A stretch of 37,950 nt of DNA. It comes from Spirogloea muscicola. Lineage: Eukaryota; Streptophyta; Zygnematophyceae; Spirogloeales; Spirogloeaceae. The notes under the pieces were generated by a model. The model saw nothing but the letters and a program-made list of their open reading frames with translations. It did no database searches and was not told the origin of the DNA. Shown here in pieces: positions 26,636-37,760 of this stretch; within the stretch, counting starts at the first letter, position 1, and each line of letters begins with the position of its first letter. Where the stretch lies: the NCBI GenBank assembly GCA_009602725.1, contig WELB01000250.1, positions 97,747 to 135,696 of the forward strand. Direction: 5' to 3'. The translations under genes and the position numbers were made by a program.

Positions 26636-29600
26636 TCACGCTGGCCCCTTCAAAAGGTCCACAGCCTGGGCAAAGGAGGGTGCAATATCCACCGGGACCT
26701 GTGCCCAGCAATCACGTCAGCGTGTAAGCTGCTCTGACATCTGTTGCATGCCTGTCTGTGCTGGTCCCTAAAATCTGTAATGACAAGCACAAGGCGTCAC
26801 ACTTGCAGCCAACTTTTTGTCCAGCAGTCTGCCACACCACACATTTCCAGAGAGAGGATTGCACTCCTCAGCAGGGTCTAAGTGCACATTCGAGATGGCA
26901 CAGCAAATGTTGTATATAACAATCTACACCAAACATTGGGCATGCATGATTGGTTGTTCACCTCTATGAGCCCAAGGTGGTCGATGGCTTTCTGCAGAGG
27001 TGGAGACATGTAGGCATATGTTCTCAATACATCTTTTGCTCCGTTTTTGTCGCCCTGTGCTTGCAAGGTCAAAATTCTCCTACAAAGTCCCTCCACTGCC
27101 TTTCTGATCTGGAGAAAGAGGTAGAATGTCAGACATCTCACATCATAGCATCGACCTGTCAACATACTGCAGTGTGTAGTGGGCAACTTTCATAACTTTG
27201 ATATCAAGTTGTCCTACTTCCAAGAGCTCTGCACACTACCTTGACATGGTCGACGAGGAATGTTCCATCTTCTCTTTCCTTAAAGGCACCATGCTCAAGG
27301 AGCCAATTGAATTGCAGGGCTTGGCCCCTCCTGCAATTCATGAACCAAGGCCCTTATCACCACTACGAACACGAGCCTCAACACTGTCGCACTCCTTGTC
27401 ACATAGCAAGGTGTGCGCAAGCAGCCAGTCATGCACTTGCGCGGTGTATGATAGGAGGGGTGACCCGTGAGCTTCCTCCAAGCCAAAGCGAGTGGAGCGA
27501 AAGCAACCCGCTAAGAAGGCAACATACATTCTTGTCTCCAAATGCTGTGGAAGAAAACCCTGCAACAAGAGCCAAAGCAAGGACTGGCATGCTTGAGAAG
27601 GTCATACTTCTGTGACTTGTCAAAAGACATGTGATACAGCTACTCATTGCAATCCCCTTGTTCACTGAAGGTCATGCTGATTATTACCTTGTCAACCAGG
27701 TATTGCAAAGCCCAGAGCCCAACGATGTCTGCTTTTGCCTCCTCTATAGAGGAATGCAGTTCCTGCAGTTCCTGCAGGAGCTCAGGCTTACAGAATCTTA
27801 ATGCATGTCTCGTGGAGGCCCTGATGTTGCACTGAAGATAATGTGCACTGCACAACAGGCGGAGCTCCTTGTTCATTGCTTGTCAGCGGCCGCAGAATGC
27901 CATAAACCAGAGGTGAGGGCTACCTTCCTGACAGTAGATGCTCTTCCATCTGGTAAGACGATATTGTGAGGGCCAATAGCATGGCAGCATTCATGGCAGA
28001 GGACATGGGTGAAGTAGGCCTCAAATGTGACCTCTTCCCGTTGCTCTGCCCCAACCAGAGCATTTCCAATTGGCTGGAGTATGTTGTCAAATCTGCAGCA
28101 GCAGGCTTACAACTCAGCCCTTATTACCACAACCATTACATTGACAGAATGAAGAGCATGTTGCAGCATTGCACTATCTGTGCTTGCGGCCCTTACTTTG
28201 CATGGAGGATGTTCTGCAGCATCACCATTGCGGTGCCCCTCTCTCTTACAATCTCCTCATCATTTGGGAGGTTGAAGGCAACAGTATGTGGCCCTCTCAC
28301 ATCCTGTGACATACACTTGCCTTCGAGAATCAGTATGCATCACTGCAGACCAGTATGTACAAGGGATGAAGCTGCAAGATGTCTGCTCTGTTAGCTGCCA
28401 ACTCACCCCACTACTATACAAAAGTTGGATGACACGAATAGGCGCGGCTCCACCCACATCCTTTGGCTTGTACTGGTCGTCCATGGGCAAGTGATCTTCC
28501 AGCTCCTGCAGTATTTCTGACAGCAATTTAAGCAACAGTTTCATAAAATGCTCGCTCTTTTTAGTGCACATCATGCACCGGCCTGCAGACTTTTAAGCTT
28601 CACCTGAAGGTGCTGGCCAAAGAGCCTGACTTTTGCGGTTGCTTCATCGTCTCGAATTCCAATAAATGCTTCAAATGTTGCCTGCAATTGATGTTGTGCA
28701 GAAATACATATCAACTCTCATTTGCATACTATTGTTCTCGGCTGGCTAGGAAGAATTGCGCAAAAGGTTGAGTTCCGGCAGTATAAGATGCTGCAATGCA
28801 GTTGAAGTGTGCCTACTATTTGGTTGTTGACTCTGTACAGTCCAGTAATGTACCTACCACATAGGTCTGGCAATGTGTTCACCTTGTGGCCAAGTAGTCT
28901 GTCATTGTAGGTCTCATAGGGCCCAATTGTGACGTCCACCTGAGAATCCTGGTCACATGTGAAGGTCACATGCAAGACATCAACCATCCACGTGCCAATC
29001 ATGTCCAATTGCTCTGATTATGTCGTATTTAATTGGTTGCAGCAACTACGATATGAGCAGTAGATTGACAACCCATAAATTTCCAGTTGCACAGTAGTTA
29101 ATTAAATAGCAGAGGGTCTATATATAGCAATCACATGGAGGTATCTTACAAGTGCCAACCAGTCAATATCTGAGTCACGGTAGTCATTGAGCAGCAAAGA
29201 CTTAGAACGTGACTTGAGGAACTCTTTGAGACTGCAGTGCAAAGCAACAAGCTGTCATGCCATGGGTGTCATCCCACCAGGTTTGGCAAGGAGCTGCGCA
29301 GGCATGAAGGTACCCAATCTTCAATCTGGTGACAGCAAGTTCTCAAAGACACTGTTGAAAGTACCAAAAGGAATATACATGCATGCCAGCAGCTGCATCT
29401 TTGGAGGGCTTTCTCCACGACCTGTGAGTATCAGCAACATCTCCAGCCAAATCGAGCATGCCAGCAGCGTCCGTGAGAAAGGTCTCGTACTCCTTTGCAT
29501 ATGTTATAGTCCTAAGGTCCCTATCTCCTGTCATGCTCTGCAGCTCTGATGCTGGCTGATTACTGTCTATTACAGCAGGATGCTCTGGCCTGCGTATCAC

Positions 29601-32129
29601 TGAGAAAAATCCTGTAGCAGCCTCCCGTTCTTCCTCTGAGAGCGTGTTCACCCATGTCTGAAACTCCTGCAGAAAATACAAGGAGAGTACGAAGGCACAG
29701 TGAGGAATGTATGAAGGTCCAATTTCAGCACTGGTAGAAACCCAAGCATACAAAGTGCTTTTATCAGTGCCCGACACCTTCAGGCATGTGAAATCATGCC
29801 TTCTGATCCATGTCGAGAGGATAAAAGTTGGCTCCCAGCGGTTTCAGTTGCGGAAATGAGGCTCGACATTGGAGGCCCTCCCAGCTGTCAACTTTCTGCA
29901 CTGCAGTGGGCAACAATATAGGTGGAGCATCTGCTGTGGACATGAAGGGGCCACTCTCGTCCAGAACTGACCTGTCCAGCCGCGGAGCTTGCTGTGAGCT
30001 TTGCGACTCATCACAAGCAGAACATGAGCCCACCCTCAAGCAAGAACATCCAGAGAACAGGCATTGTGTTGATAGGGAAAAATGCCATTTACCAAGGGCT
30101 CTTATTTATCAAGAAATACTGCAGCTTCAGGTGATCCAATTGTGATGCGTCACATTTTGCAGCTGAGTCCTCCAGCCACAACCTCAACTTTGAGCTTACA
30201 GCACAGTCCTGCTAGCGTTCACTGTCCAATGTCAATCCGCAAAGGTAATGGTCGGATGGGCGGCAGCTTGCTAAAGGTCCACGGACATTTGACTGGCACG
30301 ATCAAAAGTGGGAAGTGCTTGAACCAACCCGCCACTTGGACATGCATGCTAGAGGCTGTGCTTACCTGCTCGAGAAAGACCCGCTCTATGATTTGGGCAG
30401 CACGGATGATGTATTGAAGCGACATCAAATCGCCACTGCTAACATGACGAATCTGGGAGCAAGCAGCAGGACGATCGTACCTGGCCTTAGTCAGCAGTCA
30501 CAGAATAGGTTGGACGTCTGTGTCTCATTTACAAAAGAGAGAGCGCTTAGTATGCATAGCAGTACAAGTGAATGAGCTTGGCCCGAGCAACAAAGCATCC
30601 AACCTTCATGCTCCTTAACATCGAGGTGATGAGCCTCCCTGCATTCTATGAAGCTCATCAAGGAGCATGGGCTCAGTCCAGACTAACGTCTGCAGTCAGC
30701 GTGACTGGGACGTAGCGTGAGAGCTTCGTCCGCAAGGAGTGCTCCCGCCTGCTAATGTCACCTTCATATCTGCACAATACACCACCTTTCAAGTCTTGCT
30801 ACAGCTCAAAAGACTCTCTAAGCTCAAACAAGCTACTTTTGGATCGCACTCTGTGATCCTGGCAGTGTATGCTCTTCTGAGCAGCAAGTGCATCAATTAC
30901 CTCTCCTTGATGATATGGAAGAGCCTGCCATAGTCGCCCTCCACGTCATAAGGCACGTACTGAGGATCGTCCCTTTGCAGTGCTTCTCTGTACTCTTGCC
31001 ATTTCATGTACTTGACAGCGGATACCTCAGATTCCTGTTGACAAAGTTAAAATTATTTGAGATGCTTGAGGCAGATATATGCAGGTACTTCTAACTGGTC
31101 ATCAAGACAGAGTCCTCTAAACCATCTGCTTCCCGCTTAAGTGCAATGCTGATGCCATGTTGCTAAAATTTTACTGAATTGTGAGAGCAGGACAAATGAC
31201 AACGCCTGCGTTATGGAAAGGGTGGCACCTATATTCAATTGGAGCCAATAGTCGTTGCAATTAACGAGAGGCTTGCAATCCTTGCATTGTCCCTGTAGGA
31301 CCCGCTCACCTGGAGCGTAAAGGCCTCCAGAGGTATACATTCCACGGTTGTGACCAAGTACACATCATTGAATTCGTTGTTGATATACGAGCCTTCATTA
31401 ATTATGCTGCATTCCACAGATGAAAGCTAACACCGTCAAGGATATCCTGACAAAACAAGAGTGCCAGCTTCAGTGCTAGGGGCAGGAGCAGGTTAGCAGA
31501 GCTGCCCGGCCGCCAACTGTGCACTCGCTAATCTATCGCGCGGCTGCCCCTGCAGGATATCAGAGTGGCGGCAGGAAGGATGAGACCTGGCCAGTGTTCA
31601 CACCTGTGCTGAAAGTACACAAATAGAAGCTCCAGAGCCTCAGCTGGCAACGTCACCCCCAGCTCCTCTTCCAGCTCCCGCCTGCGGCAAGCCTCACAGA
31701 TAAGCTGACCCGGCTCTGGCAGCGGAGGAGCGGGAAGTCTTGCGGAACCTACGCAGGCCCGTTGTGATTTGGACCTGGCGGACGCGATGGAGGCGTCGCC
31801 GGCAGACACATGGCCTGCAGACGACACGTCCCACTGGCCCGGCCAGGAGTCCTTGTGGTCCGCCCGCTTCTGCAGCAGCAGCTCGCCCGTGCGCTCCGCG
31901 TAGATCCAGAGGTGCACTGCCCGGTGCCGGAGGCCCTCCGCGTGCACGCGGCTCCTGCAGCCAGCGGGGAGGCGACAAAGCCGGTTGGCTCAGTGCAGGG
32001 GCAGCCGAGGGAGGGCGCGGATGCGGAGGACGCGGAGGAGGCCAAGGATCACCGCGGCTGGCGCTCGCCGGTGAGCGAGCCGTCGGCGGCGAGCACGTCC
32101 AGATGCTCCTCCAGCTCCGCGGCCACCAT
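26636..32129 (-). CDS. NUDT3: Nudix hydrolase 3: Nudix domain fused to dipeptidyl peptidase III-like domain
   Basis: Twenty-one exons (32129-32053, 31954-31775, 31681-31604, 31406-31310, 31034-30901, 30769-30688, 30452-30366, 30208-30093, 30034-29800, 29666-29422, 29231-29150, 28948-28883, 28681-28604, 28505-28407, 28303-28197, 28092-27924, 27771-27688, 27559-27465, 27330-27240, 27108-26962, 26698-26636) give 803 residues with phase kept. Residues 1-215 are an IPP-isomerase-like Nudix domain. The Nudix box runs from G73 to G94 (SSAGHVS ... RRELEEELG), with Asp79 where the consensus has Glu, as in plant homologues. INNEFNDVYLVTT and YVPYDVEGDYG follow. Residues from about 220 are M49-like: zinc motif HECCH at 621-625 with EEAKAD at 654-659, then FLAGCFRSTRFGLEEAHGRG. 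Plant NUDT3 acts on ADP-ribose and isopentenyl diphosphate and has peptidase-like activity; here function is inferred. One intron, 29799-29667, begins with GC. The ATG at 32129 fits the family N-terminus. Confidence 0.94.
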
Positions 32130-32204
32130 GCCGGCTCGCCCGGGGGCTGCCGCCAGTGCCCTGCGTATAGCCTGTCGTCCGAGTGCCGAAGCTCAGCAGA
32201 CCCT

Positions 32205-32285
32205 CCAGTAAAAGGAATATTCGTGTATTTGAAACAATCGAAGGCCAGTATGGTCAAGTACAAAGGTAAGCACATCTCATGACGT
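32205..32285 (-). repeat. Tail B repeat, about 80 bases upstream of the Nudix hydrolase ATG
   Basis: Minus strand: ATGAGATGTGCTTACCTTTG, TACTTGACCATACTGGCC, then TTTCAAATACACGAATATTC. It has the same orientation as the gene, so it lies in the promoter or 5' UTR. The plus-strand copy at 32500 is its nearest relative (both have GACCATACTGGCC). Confidence 0.75.
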
Positions 32286-33060
32286 AGCAGCTAGCATCCA
32301 GTAAAGATGCTCCGCTGTTTCACTGTAAGGCAATGGCTGTAAGAGGCCAGCGCAGAGTGAATGTACAGTACAGAGTCGAGAAGGCCCGGAAAGGTGCTAG
32401 ACCACGAAACTAATCGTTCATCTTGGCACCGATCAGCAACCTCCACGTGCCAACCGCGGCTACTGAGCCATCATTCTACGCAGCAGGCGGCCTACACTTG
32501 TATATGTGCTTGCCTTTGTACTTGACCATACTGGCCGTTCTGCCTTTCATCTCCATGCATGTTGTTCCCTCAGCTAGCCGACAGCAGCGCTGTTGTTGTT
32601 GCCCCGCCCTCATGTGAGTGATATTGCAGCGAGCCCAGGCACATGCTCTGCACCAGAAAGCTGGGCGAGCTCTAGTTGGTGGCGGTGGGGGCTTGACCTC
32701 TGCCATCTGCTATTCGGGCATGCTTTAGCGACCTCTGTGTCAACCTGCTGCTAGTGCGCCTAGCATAGCAGCATGTGTAAAAGTGCTTGTCACTTTACTT
32801 TACCGCTTTGGCCTTCTGGCCCTCTGTCCCTCTGTTCCTCTGTCCCTCTGTCTCTTTATTGAACTCATTCCCTCATCAGTTCCTCTGCTACTTTAGCCCA
32901 CGCTCCGTACAGTCCCGCATTCTCCCTAAAACGGCAACTGCCGCATGGTCAAATAGGAGACCTCTTGCTGCAAGTCTGACCCACCTCCGGCTCTTGAATT
33001 GGGGATTTGCTGATATTGGGCAGTAATGATACTTGACGCACTTACTCTGAAGAGTCCATC
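32286..33060 (+). repeat. Tail B copy with NRGY-stop remnants and degenerate relatives
   Basis: One frame ends ANRGY-stop at about 32467, followed by a tail B module (GTGCTTGCCTTTGTACTTGA at about 32507). At 32628-32740 one frame reads LQRAQAHALHQKAGRALVGG, a diverged form of the LQHAQANALHQK remnant at 24340. At 32780-32830 is a poor tail B relative (TGCTTGTCACTTTACTTTAC ... TTTGGCCTTCTGGCC). At about 33000 the frame THLRLLNWGFADIG looks like a mutated LRLLxRGF end. No intact gene was seen. Confidence 0.6.
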
Positions 33061-33454
33061 TGCTGGTGCTGCTTGCCAGACCGCTTCTTGATCACCATCC
33101 ACTTTCCCCTTAAACCTCTTGAAATCAGGATGTCCTTTTCCTTCTCTTGGCCACTGCTTTAATCAGAAGAGCGCTAGTTGAATCTCTCTCGGCTATCGTT
33201 CCTCTTTGTAAGAGCCTTACTCCTCGTATGGCTCCTTCGGCTGCTCAACAGGGGGATATTGAGCACTCAGTGGGCCACTTGAGTCGCTGTGTGCTTTCTC
33301 GCTTTGTCTGGCCCCTACGAACTTTGTGCATTCTTGTTCATGGGCTGGCCAATCACAGCCATCTGGGAGCGCCACTTCTCACAAACACAGCCATTGCCGT
33401 CTACTGTAAGAGTCTTCCTTCTTTCTTCTCTGCTTTGGGAAGAGCTCACCATGG
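33061..33454. repeat. Degenerate tail A fragment in otherwise unassigned DNA
   Basis: 33300-33350 (plus orientation) keeps TTTGTGCATTCTTGTTCATG and GGGCTGGCCAATCACAGCC, a hairpin module whose stem has decayed. The remainder shows no recognised coding sequence. Confidence 0.5.
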
Positions 33455-33605
33455 AAGGAAGTGCTCGCCCATAGAGAATGGGGGCTGGGAAAGGCCAGCC
33501 CAAAGAGAATGAACAAAGTGCGAAGGGTCCAGGGGAAGCGCTAAAGCCAGCACAAGTGGCATCAAGCAGCTACAGAACACTCAGTAACCCCTGCTAAGCA
33601 GCTGG
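33455..33605 (-). repeat. Tail A repeat with LQLLSRGY-stop end
   Basis: Minus strand from 33605: LQLLSRGY-stop, spacer, hairpin GGGCTGG-CCTTTC-CCAGCCC at 33501-33482, then CTCTATGGGCGAGCACTTCC. The loop is one base longer than in most copies, but the 7-bp stem is intact. Confidence 0.8.
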
Positions 33606-33631
33606 AGGTCAGAGAAACTGGGCTCCTGGTG

Positions 33632-33840
33632 GAGAAAGAGCTCGCCCATTGAGGACAGGGGCTGGAACAACCAGCCCAAAAAAGAATGAACAAAGTACGA
33701 GAAGGGGGCCAGGGGAAGCGCTAAGAAAAGCAAGCACAGGAAGAAACAAAGCAGCTGCGAATCTCTCAGTAACCCCTGCTAAGCAGCCGCAGATCGGAGA
33801 TGCTAGGGTCCTGGTGGCGGGTCCCCTGGCCAGGGCCAGA
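33632..33840 (-). repeat. Tail A repeat with SISDLRLLSRGY-stop end
   Basis: Minus strand: a frame from about 33835 ends DPSISDLRLLSRGY-stop at about 33770, identical in its last 12 residues to the frame-shifted end at 23991. Tail A follows, with hairpin GGGCTGG-TTGTT-CCAGCCC at 33677-33659 and CTCAATGGGCGAGCTCTTTC. Upstream, GPGQGTRHQ is not alignable to the other coding remnants. Confidence 0.8.
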
Positions 33841-34648
33841 CGCAGCAGCCTCGGAAGAGCTGGCAGGGCAGACACGAGACGGAACTGGGCTTCCTTTGTT
33901 CTGGGCTGGCCAGTCAGAGTCATCGCCCTCTACTGGAAGTCTCTGTTCCAAGGCGGAACTGCGCTATCGCCCAAGCCACGTTGAGCTTCTGGCGAGACAA
34001 CCGCAAGCCAGGCGGCGGCTTCCCCCGTGCCCGGACGGAGGCCACGTCGGCTCGAGCTCCCCGCCCTGGCCGCCAGGCCCGTCCTGCGGGACGTGGCCGC
34101 CGCGACCCCTGCGCCCCGCCCCCGCCCCCCCCGCGCCGCTCCCCTGCCTGCCTCCCGCNCCGCCCCTGGCCGCCTCGCCTCGCCGTGGCCTCGCGGCGCC
34201 TCGGGCAACCGCCCCGATCGCCAGCCCCGTGCTGGCGACAGGCCGCCCCCTGCTCTCCGCCTCGGCGCAGCCTCCGGCTCTCTGCCGCCTTGCCGCCGCC
34301 GTTGACGGCCCCGCTCCCCTCCTCCGTCCGGATCCCCTCACGTCTGCACCACTGTCAGGTGCAGCGCCTGCCCCTTCCTCCCCCCCCTGAATGCTGTAGG
34401 CTCATATCTATTCCAGGTTATCTCGTCGCTGCAAGATGCCTGGAAACCAAGGCGCTTGCGTGTCACGCCTGAGATAGTGCTGCGATTCACGTGACTGCAC
34501 CGAGTGGTGTCCGTCCTGTCGCAGGGCGTGAAGTTACTGCTGGGGGCTTCTTCAAGGCCTCAACGAGAAGGAGGCTTGCTCTGAGCGGCTTTGCAGCAGG
34601 GCTCGTGATGTGCGCAGCGGCGGCCACGCAGGAGATGGCAAAGGCTGA
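33841..34648 (+). other. GC-rich upstream region of the hydrolase, possible transit-peptide exons
   Basis: 33960-34380 is very C/G-rich with one undetermined base at 34159. Its open frames are Ala/Pro/Arg/Ser-rich, like algal plastid transit peptides, but no frame can be tied to the hydrolase. A separate frame, open from 34473 to about 34742, encodes FKASTRRRLALSGFAAGLVM then CAAAATQEMAKAD. This is a twin-arginine, hydrophobic core, A-x-A arrangement typical of thylakoid-lumen targeting. No splice pair in correct phase joins it to the hydrolase exon at 34757-34888. Confidence 0.4.
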
Positions 34649-34756
34649 CATCGAGCTGGACAGCAGAGGTCTAGAGTTGCTCCTTGTCCTCATTCACCCG
34701 AGTCTGAGGTGGAGCCAAGTGGTGGAGCCAATTCCGTTCTAAGCCAGCAGGATGAG

Positions 34757-37308
34757 ATGCAGCCAATCCTTCTACTCGTGAATGTCTTTACTGGCAGCAA
34801 TTTGACTGGCTTCGCAACATCCACAGGCAGAAGCAGGTTGGCCTTCAAGAGCAATGGATACTACTACTGGCCTTGGCGAGGACACCAGGTGAGCACAAAG
34901 TCCCCCCTGGTGCGAGACTTACAGCTGCAATTCTGTCTTACATGCCTTGTCACCTGATCCACCAGCCTGCCTGTTGTGTTCGTTGATGTGGACATTCTGC
35001 CTAGTGCTGTATTGTGACAAGCCATGCAGCCCTGTGCACTGGGAGCCTGTTTCCTGATGACTGCTGTTGCTAGTGTGCACGCATGTTGTACACATGTAGT
35101 AGTTCCAGCTTGGTAGGTCATAGGTCAGCAAGCTGTCAAGACAAGGTGAAATGCGTGAGACCCTCCTAAGGTCAGCATGGAAGCGCTGCAGATTCACTAC
35201 GTCTCAGAAGGGCAAGGTGAAGGGCCTCCTATTGTCTTGGTACACGGTTTTGGAGCGTCTGCTTATCACTGGAGGTAGGCTGTCCCACGTATCAATCAAC
35301 AGTGCAGCCATGTGATTTGTCAACTGCCTGCGTAAGAATCTGCTTTAGCTGCAGCTCATCTTCTCTCCCCTTGGCAGGTACAACATTCCGGAGTTGGCAA
35401 AGAAGTACCGTGTGTATGCTTTGGACCTTCTGGGTTTTGGATGGAGTGACAAGGCAGTAATCGATTACCATCCCGGCCTGTGGCGAGATCAGGTCGCAGA
35501 CTTTGTTCGGGAGGTTGTCAAGGAACCTGCGGTCCTAGTAGGCAACAGGTGAATACCAGCTTGGTAGGCACTGTGCTTGTATCTTCAAGCATATACCCAG
35601 TAAGGAACGAGCAGTCCTGGCTGCGTGCTGACTTTGAGTTGTTGGGCGCTGAATAAGGTTGCTGCAACTGAGCTGATGCAGTGTGGGCGGCTACACAGTG
35701 CTGTCAGCTGCAGCAGAGTACCCTGAGCTGGTGAAAGGAGTTGCGTTGGTGAATGCAGCTGGCCGCTTTGAGGAGGATTCTGACAGAAGCGGCAAGGTTG
35801 AGCCTCATAGTTCCTAAGTCGTGGATCTTAATATGGTCTCATGGCTTGTACACAAAGCACAGAGCATTCATTGCCTTCCATGCCACGCGGTATGGACAGG
35901 GCACCTCTGCCTGTCACGGTTGCAAGTATGCGTTGTGCTGACACACTCTAGCACTTTCTCGCGAGACAGACGAAGGTTGTGGATACACGGGAGGAAGTTG
36001 ATCTCACGTCAGCTTTCATTCTGCCAGGTGAGCGGGCACTGATGTCCCAGGCTCTTACTTGCATACTGCTTCAACCAAGGCACAATGACAAGGAAAGCGT
36101 GCAAGGAAGGCTGCTGTTGCTGCTATCTCATGTGCTTACACAGGGAGAGACTCGCGGCGTGCTGGACTTTGAGCATTCACTAGTGTTGTATGTTCACCAT
36201 GTCCTGCTTTTCTGTCAAGAGTACCATTTGCTGGGGGCAGGGAATGCTTTGGTTCTCACGTACCCCACCTTGCGGCATCACTCTGAGTGGTTCGTGTGTG
36301 TGCTGCAGTGAAGCAGGTGTTTCAAAGAGTTGCAGTCTACCTCACTTTCTTGCAAGCCAAGCAGCCCGCAAGAATCAAGCAAGTGCTGCAGAACGTGAGT
36401 CTGGCCAGAGGCCCTGTACTAGCTACTGAGGCTTGCTTGTCTCCAGATGGCATGATGATCCGGCTGCTCAAGTCAAGTACTTGTTTATGTCGGCGCAAAT
36501 GTCAGTCATCACCATTATGTTGTTTGAAGAGCATGTGGCCACCAAGGACTGTATTCTCACCTTAACTGCACTCTCTCACAGCTGCACTTGGATCCTCCCT
36601 GTATTGAGCAGGTGTATATTGACAAGACGAACGTGGACGATTACCTCGTTCGCTCGATTGTGCAGCCCACTGCAGATGCCAATGCAGCAGAAGCGTACTA
36701 CAGGTGTCCGTTATGTGCCAGGCCTTTGATTTTCACTCGTCTCACTGTCTTCCCGTCTGCTGCCTGATCCTCCCACCTGGTTTGGCTGTGTCACAACATG
36801 ACCGATCGAGAGCGGCATCTGTGGTCTGGTGCTGCAGATTGACCACGCAGGTCCTACTGCACCCCACTGCTGTCCCTGTGGACGCGCTGCTGTCTCGCAC
36901 AAAGGCTCCTGTGCTGCTGCTCTGGGGAGAGCTGGACCCTTGGATCACTCCCGCCAAGGCAGATCGCATCCAGCAGCTCTTCCCCAAGGTGATGGCTGCC
37001 TGCTCTGCGCCCATGTCACTGCAGCAGCCTCTACCCCTATTGTCGCTGCCCTCTTGTATCGGTAGCTGTCGGCCTCCTTTGTGCGTCGCTGGTGAGCAAG
37101 GATACTACGCTGCAGCGGCGCAGTGGCAGGAAGGCGAGTGTGAAGGTGGAGGCAAGGGGAATGACAAAATGGGTAGGGGGTGCAGGCCCAGCGGGTGCGG
37201 CTACAGGCGGGGCACTGCCCGCACGACGAAGCGCCGGAGGCGGCGAACGCGGCGCTGGCGGCCTGGGTGGCGGGCCTGCAGGGCGCCTCCGCGGGCACGG
37301 GGCCGTGA
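34757..37308 (+). CDS. Plastid-type alpha/beta hydrolase (plant At4g36530-like)
   Basis: Nine exons: ?-34888, 35192-35274, 35378-35548, 35682-35796, 35976-36027, 36309-36394, 36612-36703, 36838-36988, 37186-37308. The frame runs GYYYWPWRGHQ|IHYVSEGQG, then VLVHGFGASAYHWR (oxyanion loop), YNIPELAKKYRVYALDLLGF and GWSDKAVIDY. The nucleophile elbow is GNSVGGYT (Ser split between exons 3 and 4). Next come VFQRVAVYLTFLQAKQPARI, VYIDKTNVDDYLV, the acid in LLLWGELDPW and the catalytic His in LQAGHCPHDE, so the full Ser-Asp-His triad is present. The close plant relatives are predicted chloroplast hydrolases; the substrate is unknown. The start shown is the first in-frame ATG; the frame is open from 34649 without another, and the transit peptide probably lies in an unresolved upstream exon. 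From exon 2 to the stop there are 290 residues. The exon at 35976 is short but fits in phase. Confidence 0.88.
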
Positions 37309-37389
37309 GCGGGCATTGGGCGGCCGTCCGGTTGGCCGGCCGGCCGGAGGCTGCGCGTGCCTGGGCGGACGGATCGCGCTGGATGGAAG

Positions 37390-37700
37390 CTTCCCCCTAG
37401 AAGAAAGGGCTCACCCATTTGTTTCAAGTACACTTCCTCAAATACGCTTCCTAGAAGAAAGAAAATTTCGTGTATTTGAAACAAACGGAGGCCAAAGGCC
37501 AAGTACAAAGGCAAGCACATTTAAAGACCTACATAATCTACAGCAAAGTGACCCGCTCAGTAACCTTCCTAGAAGAAAGGGCTCGCCCATTGAGGATAGG
37601 GGGCTGGAAAAGCCAGCCCCAAAAAGAATGGACAAAGTACGAGAAGGGGGCCAGGGGAAGCGCTAAGAAAAACAAGCACAAAGAGAAACAAAGCAGCTTC
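37390..37700 (-). repeat. Tail A followed by tail B, antisense and downstream of the hydrolase
   Basis: Minus strand from 37700: tail A with hairpin GGGCTGG-CTTTT-CCAGCCC (37619-37601) and CTCAATGGGCGAGCCCTTTC, then GGTTACTGAGCGGGTCACTT at about 37563, which starts tail B (AATGTGCTTGCCTTTGTACT, TTGTTTCAAATACACGAAAT). After this a TTCTTCTAGGAAG-flanked segment repeats TTGAAACAAATGGGTGAGCC. Here both 3' modules lie in tandem, joined by GAAGGTTACTGAG. Confidence 0.8.
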
Positions 37701-37760
37701 GGGGACAGTTCTGTCCTCTCCCGAGGACATTTCTGTCGTCTCCGAGGACAGAAAGCGGCT
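37701..37760. repeat. Cluster of short inverted repeats (GAGGACA / TGTCCTC)
   Basis: The motif GAGGACA or its complement recurs about four times in 50 bases: GGGGACAGTTCTGTCCTC, then CCCGAGGACATTTCTGTCGT, then CTCCGAGGACAGAAAG. Neighbouring units can pair with each other. Confidence 0.6.

Noticed and set aside
36704-37666. 320-codon open frame (+)
   Set aside because: Runs through introns of the alpha/beta hydrolase in a frame that matches only one exon, then into repeats.
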